DNA of 64,000 bases from Butyricicoccus porcorum (GTDB taxonomy: Bacteria; Bacillota; Clostridia; Oscillospirales; Butyricicoccaceae). The notes under the pieces are model-generated. The model did not search any database. It was not told the origin of the DNA and saw nothing but the letters and a program-made list of their open reading frames with translations. Every line of letters begins with the position of its first letter. Position 1 is the stretch's first letter. The position numbers and the translations under genes are program-made. Location: NCBI RefSeq assembly GCF_002157465.1, contig NZ_NHOC01000002.1, positions 328,352 to 392,351 on the forward strand, written 5' to 3'. Positions 33,538 to 43,100 of the stretch are shown here, piece after piece.

Positions 33538-33772
33538 AATCAATTTACAGGACAACTTTTTGAACAAGGCACGGCAGGAAAAGGTTCCGCTGACTGTCTT
33601 CCTGACCAATGGCTTCCAGCTTCGCGGCATTGTGCGTGGGTTCGATACATTTATCATCCTGTTTGACTGCGACGGCAAGCAGGAGATGATTTACAAGCAT
33701 GCGATTTCTACAGTGATACCGCAGCGCAGGCTGGATATGTCCGGCGGACGGAGGGAAACAGCGACAGCATAA
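33527..33772 (+). CDS. hfq: RNA-binding protein Hfq
   Basis: The 81-residue protein shows the Sm1 motif ([20 protein letters not shown]) and Sm2 motif ([11 protein letters not shown]) of Hfq, with the N-terminal Q and F residues that bind U-rich RNA. It overlaps miaA, the same miaA-hfq linkage seen in proteobacteria. The C-terminal tail is short, as in Gram-positive Hfq. A GGGAGGA site precedes the start. Confidence 0.96.
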   Translation: MKTEINLQDNFLNKARQEKVPLTVFLTNGFQLRGIVRGFDTFIILFDCDGKQEMIYKHAISTVIPQRRLDMSGGRRETATA

Positions 33773-33800
33773 CCCGAACTGCCGATAGGAGTAGCTTTCT

Positions 33801-35084
33801 ATGGCATTCAAATGGCCTCCGTTTTCACGGAGAAATTCCGCAAAAGAGCCGAACCGCGTGTGGCGGATCGGAAAAATAAAAATCAATAAAACGCTCCGCA
33901 TGCCGATTATTGTTTTCGCGCTGATTCTGGTTTACAGTGCGGTCAGCTTTGTGGTCAACCACTACAATCCGGTCAGAACAACATCGGCAATCCAGCTGAC
34001 GATGGATGATTCGTTTTCAACGACAGGATATTTTATCCGCGATGAAAACATCATTGATATTGCGGAGGGCGACACAGTGGAATATAATTATTCCGAGGGC
34101 GATAAGGTCGCAAAGGGAGCTTCGCTCGTCACGGAATATAAGGATGAGGATGCACTGACGGTCAGCCGCGAGCTGAAAAATATACGCGACAACATCGAGC
34201 AGCTGGAAACACTGCGCACGATGTCGTCGACGAGCACCAATTCCAGCCAGCTCAATCAGAAAATCATTGCGCAGATGAATGCCATCAGCAGCGAGGCGGA
34301 AGGCGCGTCGCTGGGACAGCTTGCTTCACTCACCTCGGAGCTGCGTCAGCTCGCGCTCAAGAGCGGCTCGCTGGAGGACGGAAGCGATGACATTGACGCA
34401 GAGATTGCAAGCCTGGAATCGCAGGCGGAATCTCTGGAGGAACGGCTGGAAGGCAAGACCTCCGAGATTACCTCGCCGTATGCGGGATATTTCTGCGAGT
34501 CGGTGGATGGTTATGAAGAAGTGCTCACACCGGATGTGGTCGATGACCTCACGCTGTCCGGGCTGGACAAGCTGGTGGACAAAAAGAAATCCGCAGCATC
34601 TGACAAGGGCAAAATTGTCTCCAGCTATACGTGGTATTTTGCCGCACGGGTGTCAGATACAGATGCACAGCATCTGACGCAGGGCAAAACGGTGGAGCTG
34701 CGCTTTGCGCAGGTCAGTCAGGATGTGCAGGCAACCGTCGCGTCAATCCGTGACGATGCGGACAGCGAGGATACACTGGTCATCTTCCAGTCTCAGGATA
34801 TGAATGAGGATCTCATTTCCATGCGCAAACAGGTCGCAACGGTCGTTGTGGCGTCTTATTCCGGCCTCAAGGTTCCAAAATCCGCCGTCCGCATGCAGGA
34901 TGACGAAATGGGTGTCTATGTCCTGTCCAACGATGTGGCACGATACAAGAAGATTGAGCCACTGTTTGAAGGCGAGGAATTTTATATTGTCGAGCAGAAT
35001 GTAACCGGAAATGATTCTCTGGTTGCGGGCGACGACATCATTGTGGAAGCAAAAGATTTGGATGACAAGAAGGTAATGAAATGA
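33801..35084 (+). CDS. HlyD-like membrane protein in the division cluster
   Basis: The 427-residue protein has a short basic cytoplasmic N-terminus, one membrane segment (about 35-55), a lipoyl/barrel-sandwich first half (GYFIRDENIIDIAEGDTVEYNYSEG), a coiled-coil (about 115-220) and a C-terminal HlyD-type beta region. It resembles membrane fusion proteins, but no transporter gene is near. It overlaps yggS by ATGA. In Clostridia similar genes often precede yggS-sepF, suggesting a cell-envelope role in division. Confidence 0.8.
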   Translation: MAFKWPPFSRRNSAKEPNRVWRIGKIKINKTLRMPIIVFALILVYSAVSFVVNHYNPVRTTSAIQLTMDDSFSTTGYFIRDENIIDIAEGDTVEYNYSEGDKVAKGASLVTEYKDEDALTVSRELKNIRDNIEQLETLRTMSSTSTNSSQLNQKIIAQMNAISSEAEGASLGQLASLTSELRQLALKSGSLEDGSDDIDAEIASLESQAESLEERLEGKTSEITSPYAGYFCESVDGYEEVLTPDVVDDLTLSGLDKLVDKKKSAASDKGKIVSSYTWYFAARVSDTDAQHLTQGKTVELRFAQVSQDVQATVASIRDDADSEDTLVIFQSQDMNEDLISMRKQVATVVVASYSGLKVPKSAVRMQDDEMGVYVLSNDVARYKKIEPLFEGEEFYIVEQNVTGNDSLVAGDDIIVEAKDLDDKKVMK

Positions 35085-35791
35085 CAGAGGAAGAACGCAG
35101 GCAGATTGAAGAAAAGGTTGCGCAGGCACGGGAGCGCATTGCAGAGGCCGCAGCTGCGGCCGGACGCCGTCCGGAGGATATTACGCTGGTAGCGGCGACC
35201 AAAATGAACGACGCGGACCGCGTGCGCGCGGCGATTGCGGCGGGCGTGGATGTATGCGGCGAAAACCGCGTGCAGGAGCTGCTGGAAAAGTATGAACAGC
35301 ACGCGTATGACGGATGCCCGCTGCATTTTATCGGCACGCTTCAGACCAACAAGGTCAAATATCTCATCGGCAAGGTCTCACTGATCGAATCCGTCAGCTC
35401 GCTCAAGCTGGCGCGCGTCATCGATAAAGAGGCGGAAAAGGCAGGAATCCGTCAGGATATCCTGCTGGAGGTCAACATCGGCAGGGAGGAGAGCAAGCTG
35501 GGCATTGATCCGGATGAGCTGTTTTCTGTTACCGAGCAAATTGCCGAATTGGAGCATGTCCGTGTTCGCGGTTTGATGGCAATTCCACCAAAACCGCAGC
35601 CAAATCAAGAAAAAACTCTTTATTTCGACAGAATGTCCAAACTATTTATTGACATATCGGCGAAAAAATACGATAATATTACCATGGACTGCTTGTCGAT
35701 GGGAATGAGTGCCGACTATACAGAGGCAATTTCCTGTGGGGCAACCATCGTCCGGCTGGGTACGGCTATTTTTGGCGCCCGCCATTATTGA
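35081..35791 (+). CDS. yggS: YggS/PLPBP family pyridoxal-phosphate homeostasis protein
   Basis: The 236-residue protein has the PLP lysine in LVAATKMNDADRV near residue 37, the GENRVQELLEK segment, HFIGTLQTNK and the SMGMSADYTEAI motif. It binds PLP and regulates vitamin B6 and amino-acid pools rather than acting as a racemase. It sits between the HlyD-like gene and sepF, as the ylmE position in Firmicutes division clusters. Confidence 0.95.
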   Translation: MTEEERRQIEEKVAQARERIAEAAAAAGRRPEDITLVAATKMNDADRVRAAIAAGVDVCGENRVQELLEKYEQHAYDGCPLHFIGTLQTNKVKYLIGKVSLIESVSSLKLARVIDKEAEKAGIRQDILLEVNIGREESKLGIDPDELFSVTEQIAELEHVRVRGLMAIPPKPQPNQEKTLYFDRMSKLFIDISAKKYDNITMDCLSMGMSADYTEAISCGATIVRLGTAIFGARHY

Positions 35792-35831
35792 TATATTTGG
35801 AAGAATTGTTCCATTCAGGAGGAAGCAGAAA

Positions 35832-36320
35832 ATGGGATTAGTGAATGACTTCAAGCGCTGGGTGAGCGGAGAAGTGGACGACGACGACTTTGATCTGGAC
35901 GACGAGACCATGGAGTCCACAGAGCCGGAGGAACCGTCTTATTACAGCCGCCCGGAGTCTGCTGCATCCGCGCCGGTTGAGGCGGCGCACACGCAGGTTC
36001 AGCCGCGCAGAAATAATAGAGTCGTCAACATCAGTGCAACGACCCGGCTGGCCGTCGTGCTGGTGAAGGCCGATCAGTTCAACAATGTTGCCGATATCGC
36101 CGACCATCTCAAAAATAAGATGACGGTTGTGCTGAATCTTGAGTCGACCGACAAGGAAGTTTCCAAGCGTATGCTCGATTTCCTCAGCGGTGTTACCTAT
36201 GCCATTGAGGGCAAGATCAAGCGCGTTGCGAGCAACACATATCTGATTACGCCTTTGGATGTTGAAATTGTCGGCGATGACCTCATCAGTGAGCTGGAAA
36301 ACAGCGGCATGAAATTATGA
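35832..36320 (+). CDS. sepF: Cell division protein SepF
   Basis: SepF anchors FtsZ rings to the membrane. The 162-residue protein begins with the amphipathic membrane-binding helix MGLVNDFKRWVSG, has an acidic linker and a C-terminal SepF domain (VVLVKADQFNNVADIADHL and FLSGVTYAIEGKIKRV). The ATG at 35832 follows CAGGAGG. The longer frame that overlaps yggS is rejected. Confidence 0.96.
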   Translation: MGLVNDFKRWVSGEVDDDDFDLDDETMESTEPEEPSYYSRPESAASAPVEAAHTQVQPRRNNRVVNISATTRLAVVLVKADQFNNVADIADHLKNKMTVVLNLESTDKEVSKRMLDFLSGVTYAIEGKIKRVASNTYLITPLDVEIVGDDLISELENSGMKL

Positions 36321-36357
36321 TTGCTGCTCTCCGGCCAGAGAGTAGGATAGTGCTGAT

Positions 36358-36621
36358 ATGATTATAGTTTACTTGACAATTAGGCTGCTCAGTCTGCTGC
36401 AATGGCTGCTTGTGTTCCGGGCGATTGCCTCGTGGTTCCCGCAGGTGCAGAGCTCGCGCATCGGAGAGCTGCTGTATGCAGTTACCGAGCCGATGATTGC
36501 GCCCTGCCGCAGTTTTCTCAGCCGGTTTCGCTCGCTTCGTACCATGCCGCTGGACTTTTCGACGCTCTTGGCGTTTGTCATTCTGGCCATGGCGCAGAGT
36601 CTGCTGTACGCATTGTATTGA
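36358..36621 (+). CDS. yggT: YggT family membrane protein (YlmG)
   Basis: The 87-residue protein has two hydrophobic segments with the family pattern FRAIASWFPQ between them, TEPMIAPCRSFL, and MPLDFSTLLAFVIL. YlmG-type proteins lie in the division cluster and affect envelope or nucleoid distribution. The usual ylmH between yggT and divIVA is absent here. Confidence 0.9.
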   Translation: MIIVYLTIRLLSLLQWLLVFRAIASWFPQVQSSRIGELLYAVTEPMIAPCRSFLSRFRSLRTMPLDFSTLLAFVILAMAQSLLYALY

Positions 36622-36720
36622 TTGCTGATTCGCACAGATTTTATTCGGCCGGGTTTTCTGCCCGGCCATTTTCCAGTTATTCTCCGCCAGTCGTGTGCTG
36701 CCGGATTTCAGGAGGTCAAC

Positions 36721-37443
36721 ATGTTAAGTTCCAGGGAATTGCGGGAGTACTCCATTGAAAAGGCCGTCTTTGGCGGATATGATACCAAAAGCGTGGATTC
36801 GCTGCTGGATCAGGCGGCAGACGATATGGAGGCGCTGGAAAAGGAAAATGCAGAGCTGCGGGCAAAGCTCAAGGTTCTGGTGGACAAAATCGAGGAATAC
36901 CGCAGGGTTGAAAGCGGCATCCGTCAGGCGCTGATGACGGCGCAGAATGTGGCGGAGCAGACGACGAGAAAGGCAACGGATGAATCCGAGGAGCTGCTCA
37001 GCCGTGCGCGGGCACAGGCAGAGCAGATGAAAGCGGATGCGTCCAGCCAGTGCGAGGCAGTGATTCGACAGTATCAGATTCAGGCCTCACAGGAGCAGGC
37101 GCGCCTGCGTCTGGCACAGCGCGAGTGTGCGGCGTTTATCGATAAGATGACGCGCGCCTTCCGCGAGCAGAGCGAGCGCATTGCGTCCATACCCGAACAG
37201 GTTGGTCTGGAATTTACTTCGATTTCCGGACAGACTGTACAGAGCGAAACATTGGAAAGCCATGTGGAGGGTCCGGCGGAGCCGGCAGTTCCGCCGCGTG
37301 AGCAGCATACCTCCGGAACAGAGATTCCGGACGATATTTTGAAGATATTTGCCGATGCATCCCATGCCTCCCGCAAAAACGGCATGGAGGAGACCCAGTT
37401 CACCGTAGAGGTGAGCGGCTCTCAGGCAGGCGCAGATACATAA
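36721..37443 (+). CDS. divIVA: DivIVA domain protein
   Basis: The 240-residue protein has the DivIVA N-terminus (SSRELREYSIEKAVFGGYD) and a long coiled-coil through about residue 165, then a disordered acidic C-terminus. The initial membrane-curvature-binding motif is diverged: REYSIEKAVFGGYDT replaces the usual NKEF region. The ATG follows AGGAGG at good spacing. It localises to poles and septa in related bacteria. Confidence 0.88.
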   Translation: MLSSRELREYSIEKAVFGGYDTKSVDSLLDQAADDMEALEKENAELRAKLKVLVDKIEEYRRVESGIRQALMTAQNVAEQTTRKATDESEELLSRARAQAEQMKADASSQCEAVIRQYQIQASQEQARLRLAQRECAAFIDKMTRAFREQSERIASIPEQVGLEFTSISGQTVQSETLESHVEGPAEPAVPPREQHTSGTEIPDDILKIFADASHASRKNGMEETQFTVEVSGSQAGADT

Positions 37444-37540
37444 CCCTTGACGATAAACAGCGTCAGCTGTTTGCGATATAGAGATGCCGCCCGTTGGCGG
37501 TTGGCGATTTGACGCCAGAGTTAGAAAGGAGTACGGTTCA

Positions 37541-40327
37541 ATGCCGCAGGACTACAACAAGACAATCCATCTTCCCAAGACTGATTTCCCGATGCGCGCG
37601 GGTCTTCCCAAGCGCGAGCCGGAGTTTTTGGCGAAGTGGGAAGAGGATCATATTTATGATACATTGATGAAGAAAAACGAGGGCAAGCCCCTGTTTATTC
37701 TGCATGATGGCCCTCCGTATGCAAACGGTAATCTGCATCTGGGTCACGCCCTCAATAAGATCCTCAAGGACTTTATCATCCGCTATAAGAATATGACCGG
37801 TTACAAGGCACCGTATGTTCCGGGCTGGGATACGCACGGCCTGCCGATTGAGCGTCAGGCGATTGCCGCGTTTGGTCTGGATCGCCATAAGGTCAGCAAT
37901 AAGGAGTTCTGCGAGAAGTGTAAGGAATTCGCACTGGAGCATGTCAATACGCAGCGCGAGCAGTTTAAGCGCCTCGGCGTTGTAGGCGATTGGGAACATC
38001 CGTACCTGACGCTGACCAATGACTTCGTTGCAAAGCAGATCGAGGTCTTCGGCGAGATGGCGAAGAAGGGCTATATCTACAAGGGCCTGAAGCCGGTTTA
38101 CTGGTGCCCGCACGACGAGACCGCACTGGCAGAGGCGGAGATCGAATATAAGGACGCAACCTGTGAGTCTATTTACGTCAAGTTCGCCGTAAAGGACGAC
38201 AAGGGCAAGATCAGTGCGATTCTTGGCACCACTGAGAACGTCTATTTCGTTATTTGGACGACGACGACCTGGACGCTGCCGGGCAACCTCGCCATTTCCG
38301 TCAATCCGTACTTTGAATATTCGTTTGTCAAGGTTCCGAATGGTGAGATTTACGTTCTGGCAACCGACCTGATTCCGTCTGTTGCGGCGGCTGCCGGCAT
38401 TGAATCCTATGAAATCGTCGGCACGATTCAGGGCTCTGAACTGGAATATATCACCACCCAGCATCCGCTGATGGATCGCGAGTCGCTCGTCATCGTCGGC
38501 GAGCATGTCACGCTGGACGCCGGTACCGGCTGCGTTCATACCGCACCGGGCTTCGGTGCAGACGACTTTATTGTCTGCCAGAAATATCCGGAGATCCCGA
38601 TGATTGTTCCGGTGGACAGCAAGGGCTATGCAACTGAGGATGCAGGTAAATATGCCGGCATGTACTATGAAAAGACCAATCCGGTCATTCTGGAAGACCT
38701 CAAGGAGCAGGGCGCGCTGCTGGCTGTCGAGACCATTGAACATTCCTATCCGCATTGCTGGAGATGTAAGAACCCGATCATCTTCCGTGCGACCGAGCAG
38801 TGGTTCTGCTCTGTCGACGCGATGAAGGATGATGCAGTCAAGGCCTGCCATGACATTCAGTGGATTCCGGCATGGGGCGAGGATCGCATGACCTCTATGA
38901 TTCTGGAGCGCTCTGACTGGTGCATCTCCCGTCAGCGCACCTGGGGCGTACCGATCCCGATCTTCTTCTGCAAGAAGTGCGGCAAGCCGATTGTCAACGA
39001 GAAGACCATCAAGCTGGTTGCCGACCTGTTCCGTGAACACGGCACGAGCGCATGGTTCGATATGGACGCGAGCGAGATCCTGACCGACGACATCAAGTGC
39101 GAGTGCGGCTGTGGCGAATTCACCAAGGAAACCGACACGATGGATGTCTGGTTCGACTCCGGTTCCAGCCACGCGGCTGTTATGGATGAGCGCGACGATC
39201 TGACTTATCCGGCTGACGTCTATCTGGAAGGCAACGACCAGTACCGCGGTTGGTTCCAGTCGTCTATGCTGACCGCCATTGCGACCAAGGGCACCGCTCC
39301 GTATAAGACGGTCATCACCCACGGCATGATTGTCGATGAGGAGCGCCAGAAGATGTCCAAGTCCAAGGGCAACGGTATGAGCCCGCAGGAAATTACCAAG
39401 GAATACGGTGCAGATATCCTGCGTCTGTGGGTTTCTTCTGCGGATTACCGCGTTGATATGAAGATTTCCAAGAAGATGTTCAAGCAGCTGTCGCAGAACT
39501 ATCTCAAGATCCGCAACACCGCGCGTTACATCATGGGCAATCTGGACGGCTTCACTGTCGATCAGATGGTACCGTATGACCAGATGCTCGAGCTGGATCA
39601 GTGGGCGCTGATGAAGTGCAACGATCTGGTTGGCCGCGTTCGTGCTGCATATGACAGCTATGAGTTCCACACCGTTACGCACGCGATTCACAACTTCTGC
39701 GTTGTTGATATGTCCAACTTCTATCTGGACGTCATTAAGGATCGCCTGTACTGTGACGAAGGCCTGAGCCGTCTGTCCGCACAGACTGCGATTTACCGCA
39801 TTCTGGATGCACTGGTTCGCATGATTGCACCGATCCTCTGCTTTACCGCCGATGAAATTTGGCATGCAATGCCGCATCAGCAGGGTGACGATCTGGACAA
39901 TGTCCTGTTCAACGACATGCCGTCCTACGACGAGTCGCTGGCATTTGATGAAGCGGCTATGATTAAGTGGGAAAAGATCATCGCAGTTCGCGACGATGTC
40001 AATAAGGCATTGGAGCAGGCGCGCGGTGCAAAGCTGATCGGCAAGCCGCTGGAGGCAAAGGTTGTCATCACTGCGTCTGACGCAGGAAAGGAATTCCTGG
40101 ACAGCTGTGGTCAGGATCTGGCAAAGCTGTGCATTGTTTCCGCTGTCTCTGTCCAGAGCGGCGAAGGCGAGGGCGACGATTACGAAGCACTCGGCGGCAT
40201 CAAGATTGCAGTCAGCCGCATGGAGGGCGAGAAGTGTGCCCGCTGCTGGATTTATGATCCGACGGTCGGTGAAAATGCAGAGCATCCGTGCCTGTGCGCA
40301 CGCTGCGCTTCTGTAATCAGCCGATAA
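37541..40327 (+). CDS. ileS: Isoleucyl-tRNA synthetase
   Basis: The 928-residue enzyme shows the HIGH variant HLGH in YANGNLHLGH near residue 66, KMSKSKGNG near residue 605, editing-domain sequence in the middle, and C-terminal zinc cysteines (CARCWIYDP and CLCARC). The ATG at 37541 follows AAAGGAG. The 97-nt gap after divIVA is too short for a T-box leader. Confidence 0.97.
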   Translation: MPQDYNKTIHLPKTDFPMRAGLPKREPEFLAKWEEDHIYDTLMKKNEGKPLFILHDGPPYANGNLHLGHALNKILKDFIIRYKNMTGYKAPYVPGWDTHGLPIERQAIAAFGLDRHKVSNKEFCEKCKEFALEHVNTQREQFKRLGVVGDWEHPYLTLTNDFVAKQIEVFGEMAKKGYIYKGLKPVYWCPHDETALAEAEIEYKDATCESIYVKFAVKDDKGKISAILGTTENVYFVIWTTTTWTLPGNLAISVNPYFEYSFVKVPNGEIYVLATDLIPSVAAAAGIESYEIVGTIQGSELEYITTQHPLMDRESLVIVGEHVTLDAGTGCVHTAPGFGADDFIVCQKYPEIPMIVPVDSKGYATEDAGKYAGMYYEKTNPVILEDLKEQGALLAVETIEHSYPHCWRCKNPIIFRATEQWFCSVDAMKDDAVKACHDIQWIPAWGEDRMTSMILERSDWCISRQRTWGVPIPIFFCKKCGKPIVNEKTIKLVADLFREHGTSAWFDMDASEILTDDIKCECGCGEFTKETDTMDVWFDSGSSHAAVMDERDDLTYPADVYLEGNDQYRGWFQSSMLTAIATKGTAPYKTVITHGMIVDEERQKMSKSKGNGMSPQEITKEYGADILRLWVSSADYRVDMKISKKMFKQLSQNYLKIRNTARYIMGNLDGFTVDQMVPYDQMLELDQWALMKCNDLVGRVRAAYDSYEFHTVTHAIHNFCVVDMSNFYLDVIKDRLYCDEGLSRLSAQTAIYRILDALVRMIAPILCFTADEIWHAMPHQQGDDLDNVLFNDMPSYDESLAFDEAAMIKWEKIIAVRDDVNKALEQARGAKLIGKPLEAKVVITASDAGKEFLDSCGQDLAKLCIVSAVSVQSGEGEGDDYEALGGIKIAVSRMEGEKCARCWIYDPTVGENAEHPCLCARCASVISR

Positions 40328-40393
40328 TTTTATCAGACACGCTGAGGCAGAGGGTGCGTCCTCTGCCTCATTTTTTGAAAGGGGGCGTTCCCG

Positions 40394-40867
40394 ATGACGA
40401 TTCTGATGACGCTGCTGGCGGTGCTCGCCATGGTTCTGGTCGATCAGGTTGTCAAATACTGGGCTGTTACGGTGCTGGCACCGATCGGCAGCATTCCACT
40501 GATCCCGGGCATTTTGCAGCTCACTTATGTGGAAAACCGCGGTGCGGCATTCAGCTTGCTGGAAAATCAGATCTGGCTGTTTGTGCTGCTCGCAGCGGCT
40601 GTTGTAGGCGCGATTGTCTACGCGTTCCGCAAAAACCTGATACAGAATACATGGGGTAAGATCAGCCTGCTGATTATCTGTGCAGGTGCGGTCGGCAATG
40701 TCATTGACCGCATTGTACACCACTATGTTGTGGATATGATTGAAGTTCTGTTTATCCACTTCCCAGTGTTTAACATTGCGGATATTTATGTCACGGTCGG
40801 TGTGGTTATGTTCGCCATTTATTACCTGTTCCAGCACAAGGATTCGGACGAAACGGAGCGCGAATGA
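40394..40867 (+). CDS. lspA: Lipoprotein signal peptidase II
   Basis: LspA removes signal peptides from prolipoproteins such as the one encoded at 2237. The 157-residue protein has four hydrophobic segments, YVENRGAAFSLL, the catalytic aspartates in GNVIDRI and FNIADI, and an acidic C-terminus. It overlaps rluD by ATGA. Confidence 0.96.
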   Translation: MTILMTLLAVLAMVLVDQVVKYWAVTVLAPIGSIPLIPGILQLTYVENRGAAFSLLENQIWLFVLLAAAVVGAIVYAFRKNLIQNTWGKISLLIICAGAVGNVIDRIVHHYVVDMIEVLFIHFPVFNIADIYVTVGVVMFAIYYLFQHKDSDETERE

Positions 40868-41787
40868 GACAGATTGTTACAGTAACTGAGGCGGACGCGG
40901 GACAGCGGCTGGATAAGCTGCTCGCGGAGCAGCTGCCGGAACTGACGCGATCCGCCATACAAAATCTGATGCGGGAGGGCTGTGTTACACTGGCAGGCGC
41001 GCCGCTGAGGAAGAATGCAAAGGCCGCTGTCGGCGACACAATCTGGATTGAGCTGCCGGAGCCGAAGGAAACTGAACTTGTTCCGGAGGAAATCCCGCTG
41101 GACATCATTTATGAGGACGATGACATTGTTGTGGTCAACAAACCGCGTGGCATGGTGGTACATCCCGCGCCGGGCAATTGGAGCGGCACGCTGGTCAATG
41201 CACTGATGTACCACTGTGGGGACAGTCTGTCCGGTATCAATGGAGAGATTCGCCCGGGCATTGTCCACCGCATTGACAAGGACACGAGCGGGCTGCTGGT
41301 TGTGGCGAAGAATGACCGCGCGCATCAGTCGCTCGCCGAACAGATCAAGGAACATTCCGCCGGACGGCGGTATTATGCCGTGGTTTACGGCGCACCGCGC
41401 GAGGACAAAGGAACAGTCAACGCGCCGATTGCGCGCCATCGTGTAGACCGAAAGAAAATGGCGGTCACAGAGGGTGGACGACAGGCAATTACACACTATG
41501 AAGTGCTGGAGCGCTATCGCGGCTATACCTATATGGCGTTTCAGCTCGAAACCGGGCGCACGCATCAGATTCGTGTGCATATGGCACACATTGGGCATCC
41601 GATCATCGGCGATCCGCTGTATGGCCCGTCCAAAGACAAATGGAAGCTGGACGGGCAGTGCCTGCACGCCGGGCAGCTGACGCTGACACATCCGGCAACT
41701 GGAGAACGCATGACATTTGAAGCGCCGCTTCCGGCGTATTTCACCACTGTTTTACAGAAACTGAGGAATCAATATGGGGAAATTTGA
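40864..41787 (+). CDS. rluD: RluD-family 23S rRNA pseudouridine synthase
   Basis: The 307-residue protein has an N-terminal S4 RNA-binding domain (QRLDKLLAEQLPELTRSAIQ) and the catalytic domain with HRIDKDTSGLL near residue 137 and GRTHQIRVHM. It follows lspA as in many Firmicutes. The exact uridines modified cannot be told from sequence. Confidence 0.94.
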   Translation: MRQIVTVTEADAGQRLDKLLAEQLPELTRSAIQNLMREGCVTLAGAPLRKNAKAAVGDTIWIELPEPKETELVPEEIPLDIIYEDDDIVVVNKPRGMVVHPAPGNWSGTLVNALMYHCGDSLSGINGEIRPGIVHRIDKDTSGLLVVAKNDRAHQSLAEQIKEHSAGRRYYAVVYGAPREDKGTVNAPIARHRVDRKKMAVTEGGRQAITHYEVLERYRGYTYMAFQLETGRTHQIRVHMAHIGHPIIGDPLYGPSKDKWKLDGQCLHAGQLTLTHPATGERMTFEAPLPAYFTTVLQKLRNQYGEI

Positions 41788-42586
41788 CGGCATTTTACTT
41801 GCATCCGATATGGACGGCACATTGCTGAACGACAAACACGAGATCGGCAGCGCGACGGTCGAAGCGCTGAATTATTTCACACAGAACGGTGGACACTTTG
41901 CGCTCGCAACCGGCCGCACCCGTCCTGCGACGGCGGCATATCGTACGTTGCTGCCGTGCAATGCGCCGGGCGTTTATCTGAACGGCGCAATCATCTGTGA
42001 TGAGAGCACAGAGAAAATGGTCTATATGGAGGGTCTGGATGACCGCGCAAAGGCACTGGCACATGAGGTGATGAAAGAGTTCCCGCATATTGGTATCGAG
42101 GTGTATCTGCTCGACCATTCGTATGTCTGCCGGATGAACGATACCACGCGCGACCATTTTCGACTGCTGGACATCCCATATACAGAAATGGCACTGGATG
42201 ACATCCCAGAGCCGTGCGAGCAGTGGGGAAAGATCAACTTCACCGGACAGCCGGACGAGATGGAGCCGGTGCGTGCCTTTGTCGACCCGATGAAGGAGTA
42301 TTTTAATCTGACCTTCTCCACGCCGATTTTCTATGAGATGACCTGCAAGGGCGGTCACAAGGGTGACGGCGTGCGCCGCGTTGCGGACTATCTCGGTATC
42401 AGGCCGGAGATGGTCTGCGCCATCGGTGACAGCCAGAATGATCTGCCGATGCTGAAAAACGCAGGCATCGGTTTTGCACCCGCCAATGCGCGCGATTATG
42501 TGCTGGAAATTGCCGATGTTGTCGTGCCGGACAACAATCACGACGCACTCAAGGGCGCTGTAGAATATCTGGACAGCAAATTCTGA
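41774..42586 (+). CDS. Cof-type HAD phosphatase
   Basis: The 270-residue protein has HAD motif I SDMDGTLLND, motif II-like ATGRT, and motif IV GDSQNDLPML, with the C2B cap arrangement of the Cof family. Likely substrates are sugar phosphates or flavin/pyridoxal phosphates. It overlaps rluD by 14 nt and is the last gene before a terminator. Confidence 0.92.
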   Translation: MGKFDGILLASDMDGTLLNDKHEIGSATVEALNYFTQNGGHFALATGRTRPATAAYRTLLPCNAPGVYLNGAIICDESTEKMVYMEGLDDRAKALAHEVMKEFPHIGIEVYLLDHSYVCRMNDTTRDHFRLLDIPYTEMALDDIPEPCEQWGKINFTGQPDEMEPVRAFVDPMKEYFNLTFSTPIFYEMTCKGGHKGDGVRRVADYLGIRPEMVCAIGDSQNDLPMLKNAGIGFAPANARDYVLEIADVVVPDNNHDALKGAVEYLDSKF

Positions 42587-42597
42587 ACGAAAAAAAG

Positions 42598-42632
42598 AAA
42601 GCAGCGGATTGCCATGCAGTCCGCTGCTTTTG
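42598..42632 (+). terminator. Intrinsic terminator after the HAD gene
   Basis: GCAGCGGA and TCCGCTGC form an 8-bp stem with an 11-nt loop, followed by TTTT. Confidence 0.82.
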
Positions 42633-42671
42633 TGATATACTGATAGAAAAAGGAAACCGGAGGAAACATTT

Positions 42672-43100
42672 ATGAACAGAGAGGAACAGAACCGCGTGCT
42701 GGGCGCTGTTATCAGCCTGACTTATTCACTGTATCCGATTGAGATGACAGAGGAGAGAAACGCACTGGTGCGCCGCGCGCTGGCGGCGCTGGGGGAGGAT
42801 TGCAGCACAGAGCAGCTCGATGCGTTGCTGTTTGACCTGCACCAGTCAAAGTATGACCTCAATCCCGGTTGTCAGTGCCTGTTCGGCAAAGGCTACTATC
42901 CGGATGACTTCACCGATAATTTCCGCAAGCTCGACCGTCAGGATGCAGTGGGAGCGGCGGCACGCGCCTTATTTGCAGCATTACAGACGCCGCACCCCGA
43001 CTGGGATGCGGCGCTGATGTACTGCGCGATCCGCGCGATTTATAATACGGAATATGGAGAAGAACGCATGGAAACAATCCGTACACAGCTCGGCGGTTAA
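42672..43100 (+). CDS. Hypothetical 142-residue protein
   Basis: A soluble, mostly helical acidic protein beginning MNREEQNRVLGAVISL, with a CQCLFGKGYYPDDF loop near residue 66. No motif or family is recognised. A GGAGG site precedes the ATG and a TATACT lies about 35 bp upstream. Its 3' end overlaps the convergent AspA-like gene by 4 nt. It may be monocistronic. Confidence 0.7.
   Translation: MNREEQNRVLGAVISLTYSLYPIEMTEERNALVRRALAALGEDCSTEQLDALLFDLHQSKYDLNPGCQCLFGKGYYPDDFTDNFRKLDRQDAVGAAARALFAALQTPHPDWDAALMYCAIRAIYNTEYGEERMETIRTQLGG

Noticed and set aside
37444-37540. T-box leader for ileS
   Set aside because: The gap after divIVA is only 97 nt and no T-box sequence or terminator hairpin is present.
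37538-40837. 1099-codon open frame opposite ileS and lspA
   Set aside because: It is the complement of highly biased codons in ileS; no ribosome binding site or family resemblance, while ileS motifs are complete.
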